Source: Thiohalocapsa sp. PB-PSB1
GTDB taxonomy: Bacteria > Pseudomonadota > Gammaproteobacteria > Chromatiales > Chromatiaceae
Reading direction: 5' to 3'
NCBI GenBank assembly: GCA_016745215.1
Contig: CP050890.1
Span: 496,001-560,000, forward strand
Length of the DNA stretch: 64,000 nucleotides
Of the stretch, positions 17,649 to 24,899 are shown piece by piece (the first letter of the stretch is position 1; every line of letters starts with the position of its first letter). The notes below the pieces were generated by a model that was not told where the DNA came from, did no database searches, and was given only the letters and a program-made list of their open reading frames with translations. The position numbers and the translations under genes were made by a program.

Positions 17649-18194
17649 ATGAGTGACATCAACGCGGAACACGTCAGCATGGAGGAACTCAGTCTCGTCC
17701 GAACTGAGATGCTCACGGCTTTGGGGATGTTCCTCGAACATCTTAAATACACCGTAACGCTGATGACCTCGATCATTGCCGTAGCCTTGGCACTTGCAAG
17801 CTTCGGTCTAAGAGAAGGCGAATACGCCAATCTTGCCGTCGTAGTATCGTCAGTTCTTTTGTTCGCAGTACTGCCAATCTCTATTGTCTCCACAAAGATC
17901 GTCCGGCGCTATTACAAGATATACGCATCAAACTACATTTACTCTGCAAGATTACACAAAGCAGCGGGCGCTGTGCCTGAACATCCTTGGAATCAAGACT
18001 TAATAAATTGCGGGTTTCTTGAAGACATTGATTCCGAAGATGCTGTCGATAAGTTTATCGACGACGAATGCAACGACGAAAAGCATAGCTGGTATTTCTA
18101 CAAAAGGTTGCTCGCAGCGTTTGGCATCTGTTGCACTATTGCGGCAATTGTTTTTCCAATGTACTGGTTTGGTTTTGTGGCAAATAGCGGCTAA
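17649..18194 (+). CDS. Small membrane protein (cassette ORF C)
   Basis: The 181-residue protein has three predicted membrane segments: TVTLMTSIIAVALALASFGL (about 38-57), LAVVVSSVLLFAVLPISIVS (about 64-83) and a C-terminal segment AFGICCTIAAIVFPMYWFGF (about 157-176). A soluble acidic loop lies between the second and third. I recognise no family. GAAAAGG precedes the ATG. The TAA stop lies inside the GCTAAC core of the next attC-like site, an economical arrangement typical of cassettes. Codon use is less GC-rich than in the flanking lipB and glmS. Confidence 0.75.
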   Translation: MSDINAEHVSMEELSLVRTEMLTALGMFLEHLKYTVTLMTSIIAVALALASFGLREGEYANLAVVVSSVLLFAVLPISIVSTKIVRRYYKIYASNYIYSARLHKAAGAVPEHPWNQDLINCGFLEDIDSEDAVDKFIDDECNDEKHSWYFYKRLLAAFGICCTIAAIVFPMYWFGFVANSG

Positions 18195-18277
18195 CTAGCG
18201 CGCCAGCCCGACGCCTTGGAGCAGCCCTCGCTATCGCTCGGCCTGCTCCAAGGCGCGGGCTGCGCTTGACGTTACGA
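18189..18277 (+). other. attC-like recombination site 3 (last, next to lipB)
   Basis: GGCTAAC at 18189-18195 and GTTACGA at 18271-18277 bound a hairpin: AGCCCG/CGGGCT outside, GCCTTGGAGCAG/CTGCTCCAAGGC inside. The terminal core is a weaker match to GTTRRRY than in sites 1 and 2. It lies 47 bp from the lipB stop codon. Confidence 0.75.
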
Positions 18278-18324
18278 GGCGGTTCACACTTTTCCCTATT
18301 GACAACCATTGCATGTCGCTTCCA

Positions 18325-19017
18325 TCACACCTGCTGCTGCGATTGGGCAAACTGCAATCCGAGCCTGTCGGCAACCATGCGCGCCAGTTGTACCGCGATT
18401 TTTTCCCGTTCCAGATCTGGCATCAAATGTGGCAACAGATCGATCAGCCGGGTCACTTGCAGACCCGGGTAACCGCAGGGATTGATGCGTTGGAATGGCT
18501 CCAGGTCTAGATCGACGTTGAGTGCGATGCCGTGGTAGCAACAGCCGCGTCGTACACGCAAGCCGATCGAGGCAATCTTGGCAGAGTTTACATAGACACC
18601 AGGTGCACCAAGACGCGTGCTGGCATCAATGCCTTGTTCTGCAAGCAGGGTAATCACCGATTCTTCCAACAGGTGTACCAATCGCTTGACACCAATCCCA
18701 GCACGCCGCAGGTCGAGTAACAAATAGGCAACCAGTTGACCGGGACCATGATAGGTTACCTGCCCTCCGCGATCGGTTTGCAGCACCGGTATGTCGCCGG
18801 GTGATCGCACATGCTCGAGGCGGCCGGCCTGGCCCAAGGTGAACACCGGAGGATGCTCCAGCAGCCAAAGTTGGTCGTCGCTCCTGGAATCTCGCTGATC
18901 GGTGAATCGGCGCATTGCGCGCCATGTCTTGTGGTAATCGGCTAAACCGAGAAAGCGAACTCGTAGCGACCCGACCGTCCCCGAGCCTTCGTTAGAGGGT
19001 ATAAACCACGAGTTCAT
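18325..19017 (-). CDS. lipB: Lipoyl(octanoyl) transferase LipB
   Basis: The 230-residue enzyme moves octanoate from acyl carrier protein to lipoyl domains of 2-oxoacid dehydrogenases and GcvH. The family block RGGQVTYHGPGQLVAY is at 83-98. Catalytic K147 lies in NSAKIASIGLRV and nucleophile C181 in INPCGYPGL. The ATG at 19017 overlaps the end of ybeD by 26 bp, so translation is probably coupled. The usual next gene lipA is absent; the cassette cluster lies there instead. The C-terminus (AQSQQQV) is unremarkable. Confidence 0.96.
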   Translation of the reverse strand: MNSWFIPSNEGSGTVGSLRVRFLGLADYHKTWRAMRRFTDQRDSRSDDQLWLLEHPPVFTLGQAGRLEHVRSPGDIPVLQTDRGGQVTYHGPGQLVAYLLLDLRRAGIGVKRLVHLLEESVITLLAEQGIDASTRLGAPGVYVNSAKIASIGLRVRRGCCYHGIALNVDLDLEPFQRINPCGYPGLQVTRLIDLLPHLMPDLEREKIAVQLARMVADRLGLQFAQSQQQV

Positions 19018-19315
19018 GCGCGCTCAGCTCATAATAGATGGCGTCGAGCTGTGACTTGCTGGTGGCTTCAATACGCGCCGTCACCGAGAGCCACTTGCCA
19101 CCGCTGCTCAGACGGGATTCGAGATTGTTGCCAGCGAATCCTGGGGCATGGCGTTGCAGGATCTCCATGACCACAGCCTCGAGACAGCTGTCGGCCCGGC
19201 CCATGGCTTTGATCGGAAAGATACAGGGAAACTCGAGACAGGATTCCCGCGCTGAAGTAGGATCTACCTGATCCTGTTTTGGTTGGCCGTCATTATGCGG
19301 ATTGAAGTCGGGCAT
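18992..19315 (-). CDS. ybeD: DUF493/YbeD family protein
   Basis: The product is 107 residues from the ATG at 19315. The DUF493 ferredoxin-like fold is recognisable from LEFPCIFPIKAMGRA (about 28-42), VVMEILQRHAPGF and KWLSVTARIEATSKSQLDAIYYELS. YbeD is a small cytoplasmic protein of uncertain, possibly regulatory, function that almost always sits between a dac gene and lipB, as here. The N-terminal 25 residues are polar and variable. The longer frame to 19591 runs into the MITE-like element and is not real. Confidence 0.92.
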   Translation of the reverse strand: MPDFNPHNDGQPKQDQVDPTSARESCLEFPCIFPIKAMGRADSCLEAVVMEILQRHAPGFAGNNLESRLSSGGKWLSVTARIEATSKSQLDAIYYELSAHELVVYTL

Positions 19316-19463
19316 CTTATTCTCGAAAGCGGGGTCTTGATAAAGAAAATGATAAAACAAGTGGTGTGGACCCTGCTGCAAACGGCTCAGCTTTGCGGCC
19401 GTGCGCTCGAGTTCCATCTTGCGTTTGTGGCTCTGTGTTTTCGCGGGCGGGACATCGGACCTC

Positions 19464-19621
19464 AGGCGATTTCTGTCGCGAAATAGACCGCCTGGCTTGT
19501 CTTCTCGTCCGGCCCCTTTGTTGCGGCAACCCGCCCATAGAGCGGCTATGGGCGGATTGCCGCTGCGCGAAGGCGAGCAAGAATCCGGCAATTGGTCTAT
19601 TTTTCTCCGACAATCGCCAAG
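19464..19621. mobile_element. MITE-like family A, full copy 3, inside the dacC-ybeD gap
   Basis: AGGCGATTTCTGTCGCGAAA and TTTTTCTCCGACAATCGCC are the terminal inverted repeats. TAGACCGCCTGGCTTGTCTTC and an internal palindrome (CCGCCCATAGAGC / GCTATGGGCGG) lie inside. At 158 bp and non-coding, it separates dacC from ybeD, genes that are normally close in an operon. Confidence 0.72.
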
Positions 19622-19646
19622 GTCGAGGCTCGCAACCTGCTCCTAA

Positions 19647-20810
19647 TCAGAACAGCTGCAGCACGGAGTCCAGGGCGCGACGCAAGATGCCACCCCTGCC
19701 GACATCCGCGAGGGCTACCGCTGGCTCACGCTTGATCTCGGTGTCACCGAGCTTGAATACGATTTCACCGACCATGTCCCCCCAGGCTACTGGTGCATTG
19801 ATCGTACCGGCTGGTTGCAGTTCAGCGGTCAGTTCTGCGTATTTTCCGCGGGGAATGGTGATAAAGAGATCCCGCAATGGCCCAACTGGAAGTTCAGTGG
19901 TATCACCAGACCAGATGCGCAGTTGCTCCAGCGGCAGGCCGCCCGGGTAGGGGTTATGGGTTTCAAAAAAACGATATCCGTAGTTGAGCAATGCCAGGCT
20001 GTCGCGGGCGCGGGAAGATTCGCTGTTGGTGCCCATCACCACAGATGTCAGTCTTTGGCCTTCGCGCAGCGCGGAGGCTACCAGGCAGTAACCGGCCGCT
20101 TGGGTGTGTCCGGTCTTAACGCCGTCTACGCTGGGATCTTGCCCAAGCAATCGGTTGCGATTGGCTTGTTTGATGTTGTTGTAGGTGAAATCTGGGAGCG
20201 CATACCAGGCATAGTATTCTGGAAACTCGCGAATGGTGGCGGTGGTGACTTTAACGATATCGCGCGGGGTAATGTAATGCTCGGGGTCCGGAAGACCGGT
20301 GGCATTGACGAAATGGGTGTCGTTCATGCCAAGTCGTTCAGCATGACTGTTCATTAATTCGGCAAAGGTCGCCTCGGTTCCGGCAATATGCTCGGCCAAT
20401 GCGACGCTCGCATCATTACCAGATTGTACGATCATGCCGTGCAGTAGGTCGCTGATCGTGACGCGCTTGCCAACCTCGATGAACATTTTCGAACCGCCAG
20501 TGCGCCAGGCTTTTTCGCTGATCAATACCTCATCATCGAGGGACAATTTACCCTTGGCCAGCTCACGAAACACCACGTAGGCAGTCATGATCTTGGTTAA
20601 GCTGGCTGGCTCGAGGCGCTCATCTGCGTTACTCTCGGCGAGAATCGCACCACTGTTATGATCGACCAGCAGATATCCGCGAGCATCAAGCTGCGGTGCT
20701 GCCGGTACCGGCACTTCTTGCGCATGAGCAGTAAATGATGGGATCTGTAGGCAGACTGTCAGCAAGTAAGCCGGCAACAGCTTGAAGATGGAGGGCATGC
20801 GTGGAATCAT
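19647..20810 (-). CDS. dacC: D-alanyl-D-alanine carboxypeptidase (PBP5/6 family)
   Basis: The 387-residue class C low-molecular-weight PBP has a signal peptide (about 1-30, ending FTAHA). All three active-site motifs are present: S70-LTK73, S130-GN and K232-TG. The PBP5 C-terminal beta-domain (about 285-365) and a final amphipathic helix (GGILRRALDSVLQLF) for membrane attachment follow. It trims terminal D-Ala from peptidoglycan pentapeptides in the periplasm. In relatives it lies directly after rlpA; here the sucrose cluster separates them. A second ATG at 20798 is an equally good start. The symbol dacA would be equally valid. Confidence 0.95.
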   Translation of the reverse strand: MIPRMPSIFKLLPAYLLTVCLQIPSFTAHAQEVPVPAAPQLDARGYLLVDHNSGAILAESNADERLEPASLTKIMTAYVVFRELAKGKLSLDDEVLISEKAWRTGGSKMFIEVGKRVTISDLLHGMIVQSGNDASVALAEHIAGTEATFAELMNSHAERLGMNDTHFVNATGLPDPEHYITPRDIVKVTTATIREFPEYYAWYALPDFTYNNIKQANRNRLLGQDPSVDGVKTGHTQAAGYCLVASALREGQRLTSVVMGTNSESSRARDSLALLNYGYRFFETHNPYPGGLPLEQLRIWSGDTTELPVGPLRDLFITIPRGKYAELTAELQPAGTINAPVAWGDMVGEIVFKLGDTEIKREPAVALADVGRGGILRRALDSVLQLF

Positions 20811-21049
20811 GAGTAGGCGTCAGATTGCGAAGGATAGCCGCCCAGAAATCGAGCATACGTTGGATTCTAACTCTTGTCCGACGCATTGAGGTCTGCAACG
20901 GATCTTAGTGGGCAGTTCATACGATTGGAGGTGGGAACCAGACATGATTGTGGTTGGTGGGATCCTGTAGTTCATACATGATCTATGGAGATCGGTTGCC
21001 TTGGGGCCTTGCACTTGCCGAACTGTCTATGTGGTATGTCTGCAGGCTG

Positions 21050-21928
21050 TTAGGCCCGCAGGTCGGGTGCCAGATCAGGCATCGCCCCTTTTTGCGAACA
21101 GACAAAGGCGGCAACTCGATTTGCACGTTCATTGATGATTGACAAGCGCTCTCCCCGCAGCAATCCCAGTGCGGTTGTGGCGGTGAAAGAGTCGCCAGCG
21201 CCGATTGTATTCACAATTTCTGCCTGATAACCAGGGTGATCGGAAATTTCCGTACGCGAGACAAGAAGGCTGCCTTTTCCACCTCGGGTGAGCACTACCA
21301 ATTGCAGCCTGTAGTCGCCTATCATCTTTGTCAGCATTTGCTGTTCATTTCCCTGCAGATTGTCCATTTCTTGCAATACCTTAAGTTCATCGTCATTTAA
21401 CTTTAATACGTCGGCAAGTTGTAATGAGTTCCTTATGGTTTCGTGTGTGTAGAAATGTTGTCTGAGATTGAGATCGAGAATTTTTAACGCCGAGGGCCGG
21501 GTGGCCTGAAGAAAAGCCTGAATTGCCGCGCGCGATTCGGCTGAACGTTGTGCGAGACTACCGAAACAAACTGCATCCACTTTGCTCGCCAAAGCAAGAT
21601 TCTTTTCATTCATACTGAGGTGATCCCAGGCGACATCGTCTGGAAATGAGTAAGAGGCAACTCCTTGGTCGTCCACATTCGCAAGGACGTAACCGGTGGT
21701 TGCTCCTGCGCGGACATCGATATAAGAAACCGACATATTCCGTTGTTCAAGAGCCTTCAGTGCGGCGCGCCCACGCGGGTCGTCTCCGACGACTGAAATT
21801 GCATAGCCGGTTGCACCTAAGCTGTTTGTATGATAAGCAAAATTCACGGGCGCACCGCCCAGTTCCTCGACTGAACCCAACACATCCCAAAGAAGCTCGC
21901 CAATGCCTGCAATTATGTATTCTTTCAT
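21050..21928 (-). CDS. PfkB-family sugar kinase, probable fructokinase
   Basis: This 292-residue ribokinase-fold kinase has an N-terminal GIGELLWDVLGSVEELGGAP (about 8-27) typical of bacterial fructokinases. The anion hole and catalytic base are in NTIGAGDSFTA (D246). LTRGGKGSLL near 213-222 is the nucleotide-binding strand. It is the last gene of the sucrose cluster, 167 bp after the amylosucrase gene. Phosphorylating fructose released from sucrose fits this place, and a comparable fruK sits with sps-spp-ams in halotolerant methanotrophs. Substrate assignment is inference. The sequence is AT-richer than dacC. Confidence 0.87.
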   Translation of the reverse strand: MKEYIIAGIGELLWDVLGSVEELGGAPVNFAYHTNSLGATGYAISVVGDDPRGRAALKALEQRNMSVSYIDVRAGATTGYVLANVDDQGVASYSFPDDVAWDHLSMNEKNLALASKVDAVCFGSLAQRSAESRAAIQAFLQATRPSALKILDLNLRQHFYTHETIRNSLQLADVLKLNDDELKVLQEMDNLQGNEQQMLTKMIGDYRLQLVVLTRGGKGSLLVSRTEISDHPGYQAEIVNTIGAGDSFTATTALGLLRGERLSIINERANRVAAFVCSQKGAMPDLAPDLRA

Positions 21929-22095
21929 TACGAATAGTACGCTCTACTATCTAATTGGAAGATCTGCGGGAGATCATCACAGCAAGTGGAAGATTCCTCG
22001 GATCTGTTGCACACTCCGTGAGGTGACGAAATGCCGGGGCGACTGACTAAAGAATGACTGTTGTGCCGCAAAACCTGCTTGACTGTTCCTCGAAG

Positions 22096-24057
22096 TTAGG
22101 ACAGCTGATCTGACAGCCAATAAAAAGTATGCGAGGGGATGATCAGATCTTCCTTGTGCATAATCGGGCTCTCCCCAGAATAAAGATCGCGCAATGTGCC
22201 CGTACGGAAATAAGCTTCACGACCCAGATCCTCCAGCCCGAGATACTGTGGCGCATGATCGAAATTCGCGATTACAAGCACTCTGTTTGCGGGCTGGTCA
22301 TACTGAAATCGAGAAAAAACAAACAAATGAGGGTTTGATACCTGTAACAGCTTTCGGTTATTGAAGTCTGCGAAAGCCGGTATTTCCTTACGCACCGCGA
22401 TCATTTTCTTCAGTGCAGAAAATAGTTGATGCTCGATTGTACCTGGCGTATTGCGCAGTTCGACATTCTCCCATTTGATCCGCGGTCGGTGTGTCCATCG
22501 GCTGTCATTGGCTTTGGCCGGATCTTCGATATAGCTTCTGTCGTTCAGTGTGCCGATCTCATCTCCGTAATAGAGAAGAGGCATGCCGCCGAATGACATG
22601 GTAATTCCATGCAGCAATAAGATAATCTTCACCGCATCATCGATCTCTTTCTGGTCTCCGGATTCTAATGCTGCCTCCAACCCAACGAGTGACGCAAGTG
22701 ATCCGGAAATGCGGGAGTCGCCAGTTTTGTCATTGTATCCAAATGGCAAACCTCGTGACGAGGAACCCTTATATTTTCCGGTGTAGTAATCGATCAAGAA
22801 TTGCCGATGAGCGTAGGGTTCGTAATTGACTGCCCGGATATCGTTATCGTCATATCCGAGGCCGATATCGTCGTGACAACGTATGTAATTGAGCCAAGTC
22901 GCACGCTCGAGTTTATCTGGCAGATTCTGTATGCCTTGATTGAGGAGCTTCGCATTCTTAGTCGCAATTGCATCCCAAAGCAGCGCCATTAGGCTGGCAT
23001 TGTATGCAATTTCGCACTCCTTAGCATTAATTGCGTCTTCACCAAAATATTTGATGATCTCAACCGGGGCAACGATGGCCTCGGCAATGAATAAGACTCC
23101 CGGAGCTGTCACCTGGCAGCAATCTTTCAGTAATTGCAGTAATAAATGGGCTTCGCGCTCGTTCTGACAGAGACTACCAATCTTTTTCCACAGGAAGGCT
23201 ACTGCATCCAAGCGCAGAATGTCTGCCCCTTGATTTGCCCAGTATAGGATAATGTCCAGCATTTCAATGAATACCGCAGGGTTTCCATAATTTAGATCCC
23301 ACTGATAGTCATTGAATACGGTCATCACCCACTTGCCCATGCTCTCATCCCAGGTGAAATTTCCGGGGGCAGTTTCCGGGAAGACTTCCGGCATGGTTGC
23401 TTCGAACATTTCGGGCACTTCCCGATTGTCGAAAATATAGTAATAGTCTTGGAACTTGGGATCCCCGCTCCGCGCTTTTTGCGCCCATTCATGCTCGTTC
23501 GATGTATGGTTGAGTACCACATCCAAGGTCAGTAAGATGCCATATTTGTGGAATTCTTCCGCCAGCTGCTGTAAATCCTCCAGGCTTCCGAAGCGTTTAT
23601 TGATTTGACGAAAATCGCTTACCGCATAGCCGCCGTCACTCGCTCCGCTTGGGCATTGCATCATGGGCATCAGATGCACCATGTTTACACCAAGCTCCAG
23701 GAAGTAGTGCATGCGCTGCCGCAGCTCAGACAAATTTTGTGCGTAGCCATCGGCGTATTGCGCCATGCCGACCCATTCTTGGCTCAGGAACCAGTTGTGG
23801 TCTTTCTCTCTCGCAATATCACTTTCTCGCAGAGGTTCTGGGCGGCCTATATATTGCCGCGCCATGGTTTCCACGAGTTTCTGCATCTGCTGATCGACGT
23901 CATCGCGTTTACCGTAGAGGGTAAAAAATAGCGAATAAATGGAGTAGAAATTTGCGCCCAGGCGCGTATAGAAGTGACGCAGATCCTGTTTGTGAATTTC
24001 TGGCTTTAGATCCGTAAGTATGTCGTTTAGCAGTGAATGTGATACTTGTTCGTACAT
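22096..24057 (-). CDS. ams: Amylosucrase (GH13)
   Basis: The 653-residue product is close in length and domain order to Neisseria amylosucrase: a helical N-domain (1-90), an (beta/alpha)8 barrel and a C-terminal beta-sandwich. The catalytic nucleophile is D284 in RLDAVAFLWKK, the acid/base is E326 in FIAEAIVAP, and the third acid is D396 in RCHDDIG. These fall almost at the Neisseria positions (286, 328, 393). DVVLNHTS near 179-186 is the usual GH13 region I. The enzyme cleaves sucrose, builds alpha-1,4-glucan and releases fructose. Sucrose hydrolase or phosphorylase activity is an alternative that sequence alone cannot exclude. It starts 3 bp after spp. Confidence 0.9.
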   Translation of the reverse strand: MYEQVSHSLLNDILTDLKPEIHKQDLRHFYTRLGANFYSIYSLFFTLYGKRDDVDQQMQKLVETMARQYIGRPEPLRESDIAREKDHNWFLSQEWVGMAQYADGYAQNLSELRQRMHYFLELGVNMVHLMPMMQCPSGASDGGYAVSDFRQINKRFGSLEDLQQLAEEFHKYGILLTLDVVLNHTSNEHEWAQKARSGDPKFQDYYYIFDNREVPEMFEATMPEVFPETAPGNFTWDESMGKWVMTVFNDYQWDLNYGNPAVFIEMLDIILYWANQGADILRLDAVAFLWKKIGSLCQNEREAHLLLQLLKDCCQVTAPGVLFIAEAIVAPVEIIKYFGEDAINAKECEIAYNASLMALLWDAIATKNAKLLNQGIQNLPDKLERATWLNYIRCHDDIGLGYDDNDIRAVNYEPYAHRQFLIDYYTGKYKGSSSRGLPFGYNDKTGDSRISGSLASLVGLEAALESGDQKEIDDAVKIILLLHGITMSFGGMPLLYYGDEIGTLNDRSYIEDPAKANDSRWTHRPRIKWENVELRNTPGTIEHQLFSALKKMIAVRKEIPAFADFNNRKLLQVSNPHLFVFSRFQYDQPANRVLVIANFDHAPQYLGLEDLGREAYFRTGTLRDLYSGESPIMHKEDLIIPSHTFYWLSDQLS

Positions 24058-24060
24058 CGG

Positions 24061-24897
24061 CTATTTATCTAACAGCGAACGAATTTCCGGATGATAATGA
24101 CACACACCTTCCATAATCCCTGATGCATAATTCCCATTCGTGCCCTCGAAACCACCCTGCGCTATGTACAATGATTGCTCCGTGCCAAGCTTTTTCGCCA
24201 TCTGAAGCGCTTCTTGTTGCACATCAGTGCTGGAATTGCGTACCAGGATTGACGATATCGGGCTGACCAATACCGGAAGATCGTTACCACTGTCTCCGGA
24301 GAAGACGGTGTTATCAAGTGTAAAACCCTGATTCTGAATTAAGAATTCTATCGCATGGCGTTTGCTGGCTCGGGAGGGCAGGATATCCAACAATCCCACG
24401 TTTTCAGCTTCGTCCAGGCTCCAAATGAGACTGACCGCGATACCTTTGTCATCAAAACGCTTGCGCAGCATGCTGAGAAATTGCTCATCGCCCAGATCCA
24501 TCGGAGCATAGTAGCTGAGCTTAAAGTGCTTTTGTTTTTCAGGCTCTTGCAATCGAAGCATGGCGAGGTCGTCAAGCAGCAATGTGAGATCCTCGCGCTT
24601 CGCACCATGCCAGTCTTCGGCAATGTGGGCTTCCCAATCAGAGCTGGCGGTCCAGGATTCGCCATTGCAGAGGTAGATCGATACGCCCACATCCGCCAAA
24701 ACAAAATCTGGTATTGGCAGCTGGTATTTTTGGATCGCTTCGCGCACCAAGCCTTGGTCCCGACCGGTAACATAGGCCAACTGAACTTCCGGTAACCCCA
24801 CCAGTCGTTGGAACCAGGTGCGAGCCTGTGGGGATTCCGGTTGCTCACCATTGGGTAACAGTGTCCGGTCTAAATCAGTGCAGATGAGTAAGCGCAT
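24061..24897 (-). CDS. spp: Sucrose-phosphate phosphatase (HAD-IIB)
   Basis: The 278-residue HAD phosphatase has motif I CTDLDRTLL (nucleophile D8, D10), motif II YVTGRDQG near 43-50, a basic motif III region around SRASKRHAI and motif IV SGDSGNDLPVL near 200-210. GGFEGTNGNYASGI near 246-260 is a sucrose-phosphatase family signature. It dephosphorylates sucrose-6-phosphate, the last step of sucrose synthesis. The start lies 2 bp after the sps stop, so it is translationally linked to sps. Confidence 0.92.
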   Translation of the reverse strand: MRLLICTDLDRTLLPNGEQPESPQARTWFQRLVGLPEVQLAYVTGRDQGLVREAIQKYQLPIPDFVLADVGVSIYLCNGESWTASSDWEAHIAEDWHGAKREDLTLLLDDLAMLRLQEPEKQKHFKLSYYAPMDLGDEQFLSMLRKRFDDKGIAVSLIWSLDEAENVGLLDILPSRASKRHAIEFLIQNQGFTLDNTVFSGDSGNDLPVLVSPISSILVRNSSTDVQQEALQMAKKLGTEQSLYIAQGGFEGTNGNYASGIMEGVCHYHPEIRSLLDK

Positions 24898-24899
24898 GT

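Larger units (their letters stand above)
15864..18277 (+). mobile_element. Integrase-less integron cassette cluster (CALIN-type)
   Basis: Three intact or nearly intact attC-like sites and one degenerate site occur within 1.8 kb. They alternate with three unrelated same-strand ORFs that have short leaders and AT-richer composition. No integron integrase or attI is seen in the window. This matches the definition of a cluster of attC sites lacking an integrase. It lies exactly where lipA usually follows lipB. Confidence 0.78.
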
